Source of the DNA: Cryobacterium sp. HLT2-28
Lineage (GTDB): Bacteria > Actinomycetota > Actinomycetes > Actinomycetales > Microbacteriaceae
DNA length: 64,000 nt
Direction of reading: 5' to 3'
Assembly: GCF_004402495.1 (NCBI RefSeq)
Contig: NZ_SOFH01000008.1
Location: 124,001-188,000 of the forward strand
A program made the position numbers and the translations under genes. Below the pieces are notes generated by a model. The model made no database searches and had not been told where the DNA came from. It was given only the letters and a program-made list of their open reading frames with translations. Shown here piece by piece: positions 51,159 through 62,132 of the stretch. Each line of letters begins with the position of its first letter. Positions within the stretch are counted from its first letter, which is position 1.

Positions 51159-52409
51159 TTACTTTTCCTCTGTTCCGCGGAGTTCCGCTTCGATCGCTGC
51201 CTGGAGCCGGTCCTCGAGTGGTTTGGACCCGATTTGCTGCACGATTTCGCTGAGGAAGCCGCGCACGACGAGCCGGCGGGCCTCATCCTCGGTGATGCCG
51301 CGGGACTGCAGGTAGAAGAGCTGCTCGTCGTCGAAGCGTCCGGTTGCGCTGGCGTGGCCGGCACCCTTGATGTCGCCGGTCTCGATCTCCAGGTTCGGGA
51401 TCGAGTCGGCGCGGGTACCTTCGGTCAGCACGAGGTTGCGGTTCTGCTCGTAGCTGTCGGTGCCGGCCGCCGTGCGGCCGATCAGCACGTCGCCGATCCA
51501 GACGGTGCGTGCGCCCGTGCCCTGCAGCGCGCCCTTGTAGGTCACCCGGCTGCGGCTGTTCGGCGCGTCGTGGTTCACGTAGACCTGCTGTTCGAGGTGC
51601 TGCCCGGCGTCGGCGAAGTAGAGCCCGAGGAGTTCCGTGTCAGAGCCGGGTCCGGCCAGGCGCACGGACGGGTTGACCCGCACGATGCTGCCGCCGAGCG
51701 ACACCACGATGTGCTTGAGGCGCGCGTCGCGTCCGATCGAGGCGAAGTGGTTGGCCAGGTGCACCGCACCGTCGTTCCATTCCTGGAGGGTCACCACGGT
51801 GAGGTTCGCAGACTCGCCGAGGATGATCTCGACGTTCTCGGTGAGGCGCGCGTCCCCGACGTTCTCGAGGATCACGACCGCCTGGCTGAACGGCTTGGCT
51901 TCGATGATGGTGTGCGCGCCGCGAGGCGCGGAGCCGAGGTGGGCACGGGTGACCGTGATCTCCTTCGCCTCCTCGCCGCCGACCGTGATCGCCAGGGCCT
52001 GGTCGAAACTGCTCCAGGCGTTGGCGGCGGCGCGTTCCTCCGGCGCTCCGGCGGTGCCGATCCGGGAATCATCCCGGTCGACCCAGACGACGGTGATGTC
52101 GGCGGCCGGGGTGGACTCCACAGGGTAGACGGAACCGTCCAGGTCACCGCCCGTGAGGTCGGTGAACTTGGCGACCGGCGAGAGCTTCCAGACGGCCTCG
52201 CGCCCGGTCACCGGCGCGAAGTCCGCGACGTTGACGCTCTTGAAACGGTCGGATCGGGTCTGGACCGGCACGAAACCGAACCGCCCGTCCGAGTGTTCCT
52301 TGATTCCGTGCTGCTCTTCGGTGGGCATTGCTTCGGTTGTTGGCACCGTGGGGGTCACTGCCGATTCTTGTGTGGGTGGGGCGTGTGTAGGTGTGGGGGC
52401 GGCGGACAT
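51159..52409 (-). CDS. sufD: Fe-S cluster assembly protein SufD
   Basis: A 416-residue beta-helix scaffold partner of SufB. The C-terminal SufBD core is clear: HLEQQVYVNHDAPNSRSRVTYKGAL, NLVLTEGTRADSIPNLEIE and IKGAGHASATGRFDDEQLFYL, where SufB would have its own ligand-bearing residues. The first 40 residues are Thr/Pro/Glu-rich and probably disordered. The ATG at 52409 directly abuts the sufB stop (52410-52412), indicating coupled translation. Confidence 0.95.
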   Translation of the reverse strand: MSAAPTPTHAPPTQESAVTPTVPTTEAMPTEEQHGIKEHSDGRFGFVPVQTRSDRFKSVNVADFAPVTGREAVWKLSPVAKFTDLTGGDLDGSVYPVESTPAADITVVWVDRDDSRIGTAGAPEERAAANAWSSFDQALAITVGGEEAKEITVTRAHLGSAPRGAHTIIEAKPFSQAVVILENVGDARLTENVEIILGESANLTVVTLQEWNDGAVHLANHFASIGRDARLKHIVVSLGGSIVRVNPSVRLAGPGSDTELLGLYFADAGQHLEQQVYVNHDAPNSRSRVTYKGALQGTGARTVWIGDVLIGRTAAGTDSYEQNRNLVLTEGTRADSIPNLEIETGDIKGAGHASATGRFDDEQLFYLQSRGITEDEARRLVVRGFLSEIVQQIGSKPLEDRLQAAIEAELRGTEEK

Positions 52410-53828
<1,419 letters not shown>

Positions 53829-54096
53829 ATATACCTCTTCTCCCACCCACGGCAACCCGGATATTAGTCCGGTCATTCCCGGTCTGGTCTTCCGAAGGAG
53901 ACCCGGCGAGGGAACGGGTTGTGTGGGCGGCTACGTTGCGTACCTAAGATGTTTAAGGACGACGTGGTTCTCAGCCTCGGTTGTGTCAACCGCGGCCCGG
54001 CCGCCCAGGAAACACCTAATTCTACAGGTTAGCGGTGGGATTAGTAGTGCGATCCGGCGTTTTCACATGTGCCACAGCGAAGAGGAAGCAGAACCG
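53829..54096. promoter_or_regulatory. Divergent control region between sufB and ctaA
   Basis: The 268 bp gap must hold the promoters of the suf operon (reverse) and ctaA (forward). I could not pick a convincing -35/-10 pair. CCTAA-containing stretches at about 53941 and 54014 resemble half of an iron-box but neither forms a full palindrome. No ORF is supported here. Confidence 0.4.
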
Positions 54097-55038
54097 GTGA
54101 AACGGATTTCGGAATGGTTGCCCACGAGCGTTGACAAACGGGTTCGAGTGGTGGCCTGGATCTACCTCGCCGCCCAGATTCTTCTCGTGGGCACGGGAGG
54201 CCTGGTGCGGCTCACCGGTTCCGGCCTCGGGTGCCCGACCTGGCCCCGGTGCACGGACGCCTCCTTCGTCAACACGCCCGAAATGGGCATCCACGGTGTG
54301 ATCGAGTTCGGCAACCGACTGCTCGGCGTCGTGCTGGGGCTGGTCGCGATCGCCGCGTTCCTGGCGGTCGTGCGACTGCGCCGGTCGCGTCCCGACCTGT
54401 TCTGGCTTGCGCTCATCGCCGGCCTCGGCATCCCCGCGCAGGCGGTCATCGGCGGAGTGAGCGTACTCGTCCAGCTCAACCCGTATGTGGTCGGGCTGCA
54501 CTTCGTCATCTCGGTCGCCCTCGTCGTCCTCTGCACGATCTTCCTGCACCGCGTCTACACCGGAAACCCACACCGGATGCCGGCCGTCCCCGGGTGGTTC
54601 CGGTTCCTCGCGTACTCCACGGGCGCGCTCATCCTGGTCACCATCCTCGTCGGGATCGTCACCACCGGTTCTGGCCCGCACGCCGGCGATGCGAACGCGC
54701 CGCGCAACGGCCTCGACTCCGAGCTGCTCCAGCACGTGCACAGCTGGCCGGCCTATGCCACCCTTGCCCTGACGATCGCCCTCGTGATCGCCTCCGTCGC
54801 CCTGGCGCTCCCGCCGCGAGGCTGGGCCGTGCTGCTGCTGATCATCGAGGCCGGCCAGATCGGCGTCGGCCTGCTCCAGGCGAACATCGGGCTCCCGCCC
54901 GCGCTGGTCGGCATACACATGGTGCTGTCCTGCGTGCTCGCGGCGGCGATGACCGCGGTCCTGCTGAACCTCACCGTGCCGTCTGCGATTGCGTCGCCGG
55001 CGTCCGGCCCGCTCGCGGAGAGCGCCGCCGCCCGTTAA
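54097..55038 (+). CDS. ctaA: Heme A synthase (CtaA/COX15)
   Basis: A 313-residue membrane protein with eight predicted helices. The heme-ligand histidines lie in HGVIEFGNRLLG, GLHFVISVAL, HVHSWPAYATL and GIHMVLSCVL, and the extracytoplasmic Cys pair is in GLGCPTWPRC. It oxidises the C8 methyl of heme o to the formyl of heme a. I chose GTG 54097, which has AGAGGAAG upstream; ATG 54067 would add ten hydrophilic residues. Its stop interlocks with the convergent solute-binding protein gene (TTAA, 55035-55038). Confidence 0.95.
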   Translation: MKRISEWLPTSVDKRVRVVAWIYLAAQILLVGTGGLVRLTGSGLGCPTWPRCTDASFVNTPEMGIHGVIEFGNRLLGVVLGLVAIAAFLAVVRLRRSRPDLFWLALIAGLGIPAQAVIGGVSVLVQLNPYVVGLHFVISVALVVLCTIFLHRVYTGNPHRMPAVPGWFRFLAYSTGALILVTILVGIVTTGSGPHAGDANAPRNGLDSELLQHVHSWPAYATLALTIALVIASVALALPPRGWAVLLLIIEAGQIGVGLLQANIGLPPALVGIHMVLSCVLAAAMTAVLLNLTVPSAIASPASGPLAESAAAR

Positions 55039-56027
55039 TCGGGATCGGTGATGAATCCCCTGGCCTTCATCCAGGCGAAGGCGACGTCGGCGGGTTCTTC
55101 ACCGTCGACGTCGACCTTGCGGTTGAGGGACCTGAGCACCTTGTCGGTGAGAGCAGGCGTGATCTGGTCGAAGACATCCGCCAGCTCCGGGTGCTTCGTC
55201 AGGGTGTCGGTGAAGTACACGGGGGCCACGTTGTAAGCCGGGAAGAACGCCCGGTCGTCGGTCAGCACGGTCAGGCCGAGGGAGTCGATACGGCCGTCAG
55301 TCGTGAATACCTCGCCGAAGTTGCAGTCCCCCTTGTCGGTGGCGCTGTACACCGCGCCGCCGTCGTAGATTCCCACGTTGGCGTCCGGGACGCCGGCCGC
55401 TCCACGCTCGAGCCCGTAGGTTTCGAGCATCGGGTTGAAGCCGTCGGAGCGGGAATTGAATTCCGCCTCGACGCAGAAGGTGCGTTCCGCCACGGGAAGC
55501 GCCGCGATCTGCGACATCGTGCTGATTCCGCCAAGAGCCGCGGCCGCCTCGCTGCGGATGGCCAGGCCGTAGGTGTTGTTCATCGGGGCGGGACTGCCCC
55601 AGGTGAGCCCGTTCGCCAGATCGGCGTCGTGCACGGCCTTCCACTGGGCCGCCTGGTCGGGGATGCCCTCGGACCGGGCGAGGTAGGTCAGCCAGGCCGT
55701 GCCGGTGTATTCCCACATGAAGTCGGCCTGGCCGAGGGCGAGGAGTTCACGCGCGGGCTGGCTTCCGGGCAGGTTGCTCAGGTCCGTGACCTCGAACCCG
55801 GCGGCCTGTGCGGCCAGCACCGCGATCTTCCCGAGGATGAGTTGCTCGGTGAAGTTCTTCGAGGTGACCGTGAGTGACGCGTTCCCGAGTCCGGGGATCG
55901 GCCGGATGGTGCCCGGACCGACGGCAGGCACATAGGAGGTGGCCGGCGAGAGTCCGCAGCCCGTCAGGGCGAGCCCGGCGACCAGAAGAGTTGCCGGCGC
56001 GACCAGACGTCGTCGTCGATTCGTCAT
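55035..56027 (-). CDS. Osmoprotectant ABC transporter substrate-binding lipoprotein
   Basis: A 330-residue binding protein. The signal peptide ends in a lipobox (LALTGC), so it is anchored outside the membrane. The body matches the OpuBC/OpuCC/ProX type: SLTVTSKNFTEQLILGKIAVLAAQAAG, then the QADFMWEYTGTAW segment that precedes the ligand pocket, and NTYGLAIRSEAAA. Glycine betaine, choline or a related solute is the probable ligand. It is the last gene of a four-gene importer operon. Confidence 0.93.
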   Translation of the reverse strand: MTNRRRRLVAPATLLVAGLALTGCGLSPATSYVPAVGPGTIRPIPGLGNASLTVTSKNFTEQLILGKIAVLAAQAAGFEVTDLSNLPGSQPARELLALGQADFMWEYTGTAWLTYLARSEGIPDQAAQWKAVHDADLANGLTWGSPAPMNNTYGLAIRSEAAAALGGISTMSQIAALPVAERTFCVEAEFNSRSDGFNPMLETYGLERGAAGVPDANVGIYDGGAVYSATDKGDCNFGEVFTTDGRIDSLGLTVLTDDRAFFPAYNVAPVYFTDTLTKHPELADVFDQITPALTDKVLRSLNRKVDVDGEEPADVAFAWMKARGFITDPD

Positions 56028-56071
56028 GGTTCGGCCCTTCTCGTGTATCAGCGTGGTGGAACGGAGGGTCA

Positions 56072-56818
56072 TCAGAGGCCCTTCGGCCGGGCGAGTTGTT
56101 CGACGACGCGGCCGAGCCAGTCCACCAGGAGGGCGAGGAGCGCCACCAGCAGCGAGCCGGTCACGAGCACGGCGGTGAGCTTCAGGTTGACCCCGGTCGT
56201 GATCAGGATGCCGAGTCCACCCCCGTTGATGAACGTGGCGAGGGCCGCGGTTCCGACCAGCAGGACCATGGCGGTGCGGATGCCGGCGAGCATGACCGGT
56301 ACCGCGAGGGGGAGTTCTACGCGCACCAGCACGGTGACGGCGCTCATCCCCATCCCCCGGCCGGCCTCCACCAGCCGGGCGTCCACCTGCTGGAGCCCGA
56401 CGATCGTGTTCCGCAGCACCGGCAGCAGTGCGTAGAGCACGAGACCCATGGTCGCCGCCCAGAAACCGAACCCCAGCCAGAATGCGAGGAGCACGACCAG
56501 CCCGATTGCGGGGGCGGCCTGACCGATGTTCGCGGCGGTGAGCACCGGACCGGTGAACCGCCGCATCGCGGTGCGCGTGAGGGCGATCCCGAGGGGCACC
56601 GCGATCAGCAGCACGATCACGGCCGCGACGAGGGTGAGCTGCAGGTGTTCGACCGTGTAGCCCCACAGGGCGGCCGGGGCGAGCGTCGTCAGCTCGGTCT
56701 TCGACAGGTTCGCCGTGGCCAGCCAGCCCGCGAGGCCCAGCCCGGCGGCGACGATCCCGGCCAGCTGCAGCGCCAGGCCGCGCCAGGCGGTGCGGCCTGG
56801 CGCGGGGGCCCTGCTCAT
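56072..56818 (-). CDS. Osmoprotectant ABC transporter permease (second)
   Basis: A 248-residue BPD-type permease with about six helices. The ATPase-contacting EAA loop is VEAGRGMGMSAVTVLVRVELPLAVPVMLAGIR, and the preceding helix segment IGLVVLLAFWLGFGF plus PVLRNTIVGLQQV is typical of OpuC/YehW permeases. Its start overlaps the ATPase gene stop by 4 bp (56815-56818). It pairs with the other permease of the operon to form the channel. Confidence 0.93.
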   Translation of the reverse strand: MSRAPAPGRTAWRGLALQLAGIVAAGLGLAGWLATANLSKTELTTLAPAALWGYTVEHLQLTLVAAVIVLLIAVPLGIALTRTAMRRFTGPVLTAANIGQAAPAIGLVVLLAFWLGFGFWAATMGLVLYALLPVLRNTIVGLQQVDARLVEAGRGMGMSAVTVLVRVELPLAVPVMLAGIRTAMVLLVGTAALATFINGGGLGILITTGVNLKLTAVLVTGSLLVALLALLVDWLGRVVEQLARPKGL

Positions 56819-58119
56819 GGCGCTGCCGGGGCGTCGCCGGCCGCAACCACCGGACCGGGACTGTCGGCGGGAGCACCGTCGTCACTCTCGTCGCCGGCGG
56901 CTATTGCGCTGAAGATACCCGTGTTCAGCCCGACGGGGGCATCTGTGGAGTCCAGCGCCGCCGCATCCTGAGACCGGCCGATCGCGTCCATTACGGTCTT
57001 GATGTCGATCACGCCCTTGAACACGTCACGGCGGCCCGTCACGAGTGCAGCCCCGGCGCTGGACACGAGCATCGTGTCGAGCGCGTCGCTGAGCGTCGCC
57101 CTGCTCCCCACGACGGGCAGGGCCGGATCCGGCGTCGAACCGATCGTCCCGAGCCGGCCGAGCTTACGGCGGGAAAGCCATTGGATGGGACGCTCGCGCG
57201 AGTCGACGACCACCGCATGGCCGTGCCCGGCGGCGACAATCCTTGTCAGGACGTCCCGCGCCTGCTCGCCCGGACGGGCGAGCACCGCCTCCTCCATCGC
57301 GACATCGGCGACCCTCGTCAGCGTGAGCTGCTTCAGCCCGGCCCCTGACCCGATGAAGTTCTCGACGAACTCGTTGGCGGGGTTGCCCAGGATCCGTTCC
57401 GGCGTGTCGTATTGCACGAGCTGGGCGCCCTCGTCGAAGATCGCAATCCAGTCGCCCAGTTTCACGGCCTCGTCGAAGTCGTGGGTCACGCAGACGATGG
57501 TCTTCTGCAGCTCGTCCTGGATGTTGATCAGCTCGTCCTGCAGACGGAGGCGGGTGATCGGATCCACCGCCCCGAAGGGCTCGTCCATCAACAGCACGGG
57601 CGGATCCGCGGCGAGTGCCCGGGCGACGCCCACGCGCTGCTGCTGGCCGCCGGAGAGTTCCTTCGGGAACCGGTCCCGGTACTGCTCAGGGTCCAGTGAT
57701 ACAAGCTCGAGCAACTCGTCGACCCGCGCCGCGATGCGCTCCTTGCTCCAGCCGAGCATCCGGGGCACGATGCCGATGTTCGTGGCGACCGTCATGTGCG
57801 GGAACAGGCCGCCGGCCTGGATCACATAGCCGATTCCCCGACGGAGCCGGTCGCCGTTCATCTGCGTGACGTCGTCGCCGTCGACGACGATCCGACCCTC
57901 GGACGGTTCGATGAGTCGATTGATCATCTTGAGCGTCGTGGTCTTGCCGCAGCCGGATGGGCCGACCAGCATGACCGTCTTGCCCGCAGGGATCTCCATG
58001 GTGAGGCCGTCGACGGCCGGCCTGGCCTGGCCGGGGTAGCGCTTGGTCACGTGGTCGAGCAGGATGCCGACCCCGGTCACGACGGTGGCGGCCGCTCTGG
58101 TCGGTGTTTGTTCAGGCAC
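56815..58119 (-). CDS. Osmoprotectant ABC transporter ATPase with CBS domains
   Basis: A 434-residue ATPase of the ProV/OpuCA type. The cassette has Walker A VGPSGCGKTTTLKMINRL, signature KELSGGQQQRVGVARAL, Walker B VLLMDEPFGAVD and the switch His in VCVTHDFDEAV. Residues about 265-400 hold a tandem CBS region (HAVVVDSRERPIQW, GAALVTGRRDVFKGVIDIKTV), which in this family senses ionic strength. It overlaps the permease genes on both sides by 8 and 4 bp. Confidence 0.94.
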   Translation of the reverse strand: MPEQTPTRAAATVVTGVGILLDHVTKRYPGQARPAVDGLTMEIPAGKTVMLVGPSGCGKTTTLKMINRLIEPSEGRIVVDGDDVTQMNGDRLRRGIGYVIQAGGLFPHMTVATNIGIVPRMLGWSKERIAARVDELLELVSLDPEQYRDRFPKELSGGQQQRVGVARALAADPPVLLMDEPFGAVDPITRLRLQDELINIQDELQKTIVCVTHDFDEAVKLGDWIAIFDEGAQLVQYDTPERILGNPANEFVENFIGSGAGLKQLTLTRVADVAMEEAVLARPGEQARDVLTRIVAAGHGHAVVVDSRERPIQWLSRRKLGRLGTIGSTPDPALPVVGSRATLSDALDTMLVSSAGAALVTGRRDVFKGVIDIKTVMDAIGRSQDAAALDSTDAPVGLNTGIFSAIAAGDESDDGAPADSPGPVVAAGDAPAAP

Positions 58120-58753
58120 GGATACCTCGCGGGATGGTCAGGCGGCCGAGGCCGACGAGCAGGAGATCAAGGATGAGGGCCAGGATGATGACCCCGACGA
58201 CACCGGTGACCACGGATTCGAACGAGTTGGCGCCGCCGAGCCGGGAAAGACCGGAGAAGATGAACCCGCCGAGGCCCGGGCCGAGCGCGTACGCCGCCAC
58301 CGCGGCCACGCCCATCACCATCTGGGCCGAGACCCGGATACCGGTCAGGATGATCGGCCAGGCCAGCGGCAGTTCGACCTGGACCAGGGTCCTGAACCGG
58401 CTCATGCCGATCCCCCGTGCCGCCTCGACCACGGTCGGCGCGATACCGGACAGACCGACGACGGCATTCCGGAGGATGGGCAGCGTCGCGAAGAACGCGA
58501 CCACGATGACGGCCGGGAGCACACCGAAACCGAACGGCGAGATCAGCACGCCGATCAGGGCGAAGGACGGGATGGTCAGGCCGATGGAGGAGACCGAGTT
58601 CACGACACCGGTCAGCGCACGGCTGCGGTAGACGAGCGCGGCGATGACCACGGCCAGCACGGTCGCCAGCACCAGGCACTGCAGGACGAGGCTGAAGTGC
58701 TGCCAGCTGGAGAACAGGATCTGCTCATACCGGTCGCCCAGGAAATCCAGCAT
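58112..58753 (-). CDS. Osmoprotectant ABC transporter permease (first)
   Basis: A 213-residue permease opening the importer operon. It has about five to six helices, the NSVSSIGLTIPSFALIGVLI segment typical of OpuCB-type proteins and an EAA loop VEAARGIGMSRFRTLVQVELPLAWPIILTGIRV. ATG 58753 sits 8 bp after the ctaB stop, so the importer may be partly read through from ctaB. Confidence 0.93.
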   Translation of the reverse strand: MLDFLGDRYEQILFSSWQHFSLVLQCLVLATVLAVVIAALVYRSRALTGVVNSVSSIGLTIPSFALIGVLISPFGFGVLPAVIVVAFFATLPILRNAVVGLSGIAPTVVEAARGIGMSRFRTLVQVELPLAWPIILTGIRVSAQMVMGVAAVAAYALGPGLGGFIFSGLSRLGGANSFESVVTGVVGVIILALILDLLLVGLGRLTIPRGIRA

Positions 58754-58761
58754 GGCGAGCC

Positions 58762-59682
58762 TTAGAAGGGCAGGAGCGGGTCGACGCCGACGGCGACGAA
58801 CAGAAGCGTGAGGTACACGATCGAACCGTGGAACACCCGCATCGGCGACACGTGTTCGTTCCGGATGGCGAGGCTGTACAAGCGGTGCGTTTCGTAGACG
58901 AACCAGCCGCCGGTGACCAGCGCCGTGAACGCGTAGACAAGCCCCATATCGGCGATCGGGATGAGCAGAAGGGAGCAGGCGACCGTGGCCCAGGCGTACA
59001 GGATGACCTGCAGTCCGACCTGGCTGCGGCCGCGGATGACCGCGAGCATCGGCACCCCGGCGGCCTGGTACTCGCTGCGGTACTTCATCGAGAGCGGCCA
59101 GTAGTGCGGCGGGGTCCACAGGAAGATGATCAGGAACAGGATGAACGGGGGCCAGGACAGGTCGCCGGTGACCGCAGCCCAGCCGATCAGGACCGGCATG
59201 CAGCCCGCGATGCCGCCCCAGACGATGTTCTGCGCGGTCCGCCGTTTGAGAACCAGCGTGTAGAAGACCACGTAGAGCAGGATGGCGCCGAGCGACAGCA
59301 GGGCGGCGAGCCAGTTGGTGAACACCCAGAGCCAGACGATGGACACGGCGCCGAGAACCCACGCGAAAACGAGGGCCTGACGGTCGCTCAGCTCCCCCGT
59401 CACCAGCGGACGGTTCTTGGTGCGGTCCATCACCCGGTCGATGTCCCGGTCGATGTAGCAGTTGAAGGCCCCGGCCGATCCGGCGCTGAACGCACCGCCG
59501 ACCAGGGTCGCCAGGACCAGCCACAGGCTCGGGATGCCCTGCTGCGCCAGGAACATGGTCGGCGCGGTCACGACGAGCAGGAGTTCGACGACCCTCGGCT
59601 TCGTCAGAGACAGATAGGCCAGGAACGTGCGCCGGAATGAGCGGGTTCCGCTCACGGTCGGGGTCGAGACGGGTCCGGGCAT
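58762..59682 (-). CDS. ctaB: Protoheme IX farnesyltransferase (heme O synthase)
   Basis: A 306-residue UbiA-family prenyltransferase with about nine helices. The two Asp-rich motifs are N-x-x-x-D-x-x-x-D in [15 protein letters not shown] and a second in [34 protein letters not shown] is the usual first helix. It adds a farnesyl chain to heme b, giving heme o, the substrate of CtaA. ATG 59682 follows GAGGAG at 5 nt; ATG 59703 would add seven residues. It is divergent from tkt, a standard actinobacterial arrangement. Confidence 0.95.
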   Translation of the reverse strand: MPGPVSTPTVSGTRSFRRTFLAYLSLTKPRVVELLLVVTAPTMFLAQQGIPSLWLVLATLVGGAFSAGSAGAFNCYIDRDIDRVMDRTKNRPLVTGELSDRQALVFAWVLGAVSIVWLWVFTNWLAALLSLGAILLYVVFYTLVLKRRTAQNIVWGGIAGCMPVLIGWAAVTGDLSWPPFILFLIIFLWTPPHYWPLSMKYRSEYQAAGVPMLAVIRGRSQVGLQVILYAWATVACSLLLIPIADMGLVYAFTALVTGGWFVYETHRLYSLAIRNEHVSPMRVFHGSIVYLTLLFVAVGVDPLLPF

Positions 59683-59980
59683 GACTCCTCTTACGCTGTG
59701 CATTGTGAGACGAGTCTAGGCGATCCGGCCGTGAGAACAGGCAGGGGCGCTCCGGACCGGGGCATCCGAGGTTCGGTGCCATACGCCGTCACAACGCTCG
59801 GCCGTTTCTCGACGACTGCATATACTGGGGATGCTCGCCAATCTCGGTGCATGCGCGGATCCACCGAAGTCGGGCCTCTGCCGCAACGCTTGGATGACGT
59901 CGATGTCCACGGGCGCGCTCAATCCAATGGGTGCGGGTTCACGACAACCTGCCCCTTTGTCTACGAAGGGTCAAGACCAA
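59683..59980. promoter_or_regulatory. ctaB/tkt divergent region with a long tkt leader
   Basis: TATACT at 59821-59826 is a strong -10 for tkt, giving a predicted start near 59832 and a leader of about 148 nt before GTG 59981. The -35 is poor. The leader stays open in the tkt frame from ATG 59831, but the coded extension is not conserved-looking. No known riboswitch pattern was recognised. Confidence 0.5.
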
Positions 59981-62074
59981 GTGGCAGCACTGCAGTGGGA
60001 TTCGATTGACAACAAGGCGGTCGACACGGCACGTCTGCTCGCGGCCGACGCCGTCGAGAAGGTCGGGAACGGGCACCCGGGGACGGCGATGAGCCTCGCC
60101 CCCGCCGCCTACCTGCTGTTCCAGAAGGTCATGCGCCGCGACCCTGCCGACAACGAATGGATCGGCCGCGACCGGTTCATCCTCTCGGTCGGACACAGCT
60201 CCCTCACGCAGTACGTGCAGTTGTACCTCGGCGGTTACGGCCTCGAACTCGACGACCTCAAGGCCCTTCGCACCTGGGGTTCGAAGACGCCGGGCCACCC
60301 CGAATACGGTCACACCGACGGTGTCGAGATCACCACGGGCCCGCTCGGCCAGGGGCTGGCCTCCGCGGTCGGCTTCGCCTACGCCTCTCGTTTCGAGCGC
60401 GGCATGTTCGACCCGGAGGCGCCGGCCGGCACGAGCCCGTTCGACCACTTCGTCTACGTGATCGCCGGCGACGGCGACCTGCAGGAAGGCATCACCAGCG
60501 AGGCGTCCTCGCTGGCCGGCCACCAGCAGCTCGGCAACCTGATCGCGATCTACGACAGCAACCAGATCTCGATCGAGGACGACACCAACATCGCCTTCAC
60601 CGAGGACGTCGCTGCCCGCTACGAGGCCTATCACTGGCACGTGCAGACGGTCGACTGGAAGAAGACGGGCTCCTATGTTGAAGACGTGCAGGCGCTCAAC
60701 GACGCGATCGAGGCCGCCCAGGGCGTCACCGACAAGCCGTCCCTGATCATCCTGAAGACCATCATCGGCTGGCCCAGCCCGAAGAAGCAGAACACCGGCA
60801 AGATCCACGGTTCGGCGCTCGGCGCCGACGAGCTGGGGGCCGTCAAGGTGATCCTCGGCTTCGACCCGGAGCAGACCTTCGAGGTGGCCGACGAGGTCAT
60901 CGAGCACACCCGCAAGGCGCTCGTCCGCGGCGCGGCCGCGCACTCCGACTGGGATGCCGCGTTCCTGGCGTGGGCAGAGGCGAACCCCGAGCGCAAGGCG
61001 CTGCTCGACCGGGTACTTTCCGGTGAACTCCCCGAGGGCGTCGAAGCGGCCCTTCCGGTGTTCGAAGGCGGCACCGAGGTGTCGACGCGCGCGGCATCCG
61101 GCAAGGTCCTGACCGCGCTCGGCGCCGTCATCCCCGAACTCTGGGGCGGCTCGGCCGACCTCGCCGAGTCGAACAACACCACCATCGGCGGTGCCGCCTC
61201 GTTCATTCCCGGCGAGCATTCCACCCACGAGTGGACGGGCAATGAGTACGGCCGGGTGCTGCACTTCGGCATCCGTGAGCACGCGATGGCCGCCATCCTC
61301 AACGGCATCGTGCTGCACGGAAACACCCGCCCCTTCGGTGGCACGTTCCTCATCTTCAGCGACTACATGCGCCCAGCGATCCGGTTGGCCGCGCTGATGA
61401 AGGCCCCCTCGATCTTCGTCTGGACGCACGATTCCGTCGCCCTCGGCGAGGACGGTCCCACCCACCAGCCGATCGAGCAGCTTGCGACCCTGCGCGCCAT
61501 TCCCGGCCTCGACGTGGTCCGCCCCGGCGACGCCAACGAGGTGTCCTGGGCCTGGAAGACGATCCTTGAACGCCGGAACGGTCCGGCCGGGATCGTCCTG
61601 ACCCGCCAGAACATCCCGGTGTTCACCCGCGGCGACGGCGACGCAACCGGCGACGTCCTCGCCTCGGCCCGGAACGTGGCCAAGGGCGCGTACATCCTGG
61701 CGGAGGCGGCCAACGGCACACCCGACGTCATCCTGATCGGCACCGGTTCAGAGGTGCAGCTGGCGCTGGCCGCCAGGGAAGCGCTGAAGGCTGAGGGCAT
61801 CAACGCCCGCGTCGTGTCGGCGCCGAGCCTCGAATGGTTCACGGAGCAGTCAGCGGAGTACCGCGAGTCGGTCCTTCCGAAAACCGTGACGGCCCGGGTA
61901 TCGATCGAGGCGGGAATCGCGTTGACCTGGGACAGGTACGTCGGCGATCGCGGCCGCAGCATCTCCATCGAGCACTTCGGCGCGTCGGCGGATTACAAGA
62001 CCCTGTTCCGCGAATTCGGTATCACGACGGAGGCCGTCGTCGCCGCCGCCAAGGATTCACTCGCCGCCCTCTGA
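59981..62074 (+). CDS. tkt: Transketolase
   Basis: A 697-residue thiamine-diphosphate enzyme that moves two-carbon units between sugar phosphates. Segments include NGHPGTAMSLAPAAYLLFQ, the TPP motif GDGDLQEGITSEA to IAIYDSNQ, and the C-terminal FGIREHAMAAILNGI and THDSVALGEDGPTHQPIEQL. GTG 59981 gives the usual VAALQWDSID start; an in-frame ATG at 59831 would add 50 residues of unlikely sequence. It is the first gene of a tkt-tal-pgi operon. Confidence 0.97.
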   Translation: MAALQWDSIDNKAVDTARLLAADAVEKVGNGHPGTAMSLAPAAYLLFQKVMRRDPADNEWIGRDRFILSVGHSSLTQYVQLYLGGYGLELDDLKALRTWGSKTPGHPEYGHTDGVEITTGPLGQGLASAVGFAYASRFERGMFDPEAPAGTSPFDHFVYVIAGDGDLQEGITSEASSLAGHQQLGNLIAIYDSNQISIEDDTNIAFTEDVAARYEAYHWHVQTVDWKKTGSYVEDVQALNDAIEAAQGVTDKPSLIILKTIIGWPSPKKQNTGKIHGSALGADELGAVKVILGFDPEQTFEVADEVIEHTRKALVRGAAAHSDWDAAFLAWAEANPERKALLDRVLSGELPEGVEAALPVFEGGTEVSTRAASGKVLTALGAVIPELWGGSADLAESNNTTIGGAASFIPGEHSTHEWTGNEYGRVLHFGIREHAMAAILNGIVLHGNTRPFGGTFLIFSDYMRPAIRLAALMKAPSIFVWTHDSVALGEDGPTHQPIEQLATLRAIPGLDVVRPGDANEVSWAWKTILERRNGPAGIVLTRQNIPVFTRGDGDATGDVLASARNVAKGAYILAEAANGTPDVILIGTGSEVQLALAAREALKAEGINARVVSAPSLEWFTEQSAEYRESVLPKTVTARVSIEAGIALTWDRYVGDRGRSISIEHFGASADYKTLFREFGITTEAVVAAAKDSLAAL

Positions 62075-62132
62075 GCTCGTCGACGGCGCCCACCCCCACA
62101 CCTGAATCACCCGCTTCACTAGGAGAATCACT

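Noticed and set aside
53935..54025. IdeR/DtxR iron boxes between sufB and ctaA
   Set aside because: Only single CCTAA-type halves are present; neither forms the paired TTAGGTTAG-type palindrome.
59831..59980. A 50-residue N-terminal extension of transketolase from ATG 59831
   Set aside because: The extension has no family similarity, its ATG is only 4 nt after the TATACT -10, and transketolases of this group start at VAALQWD.
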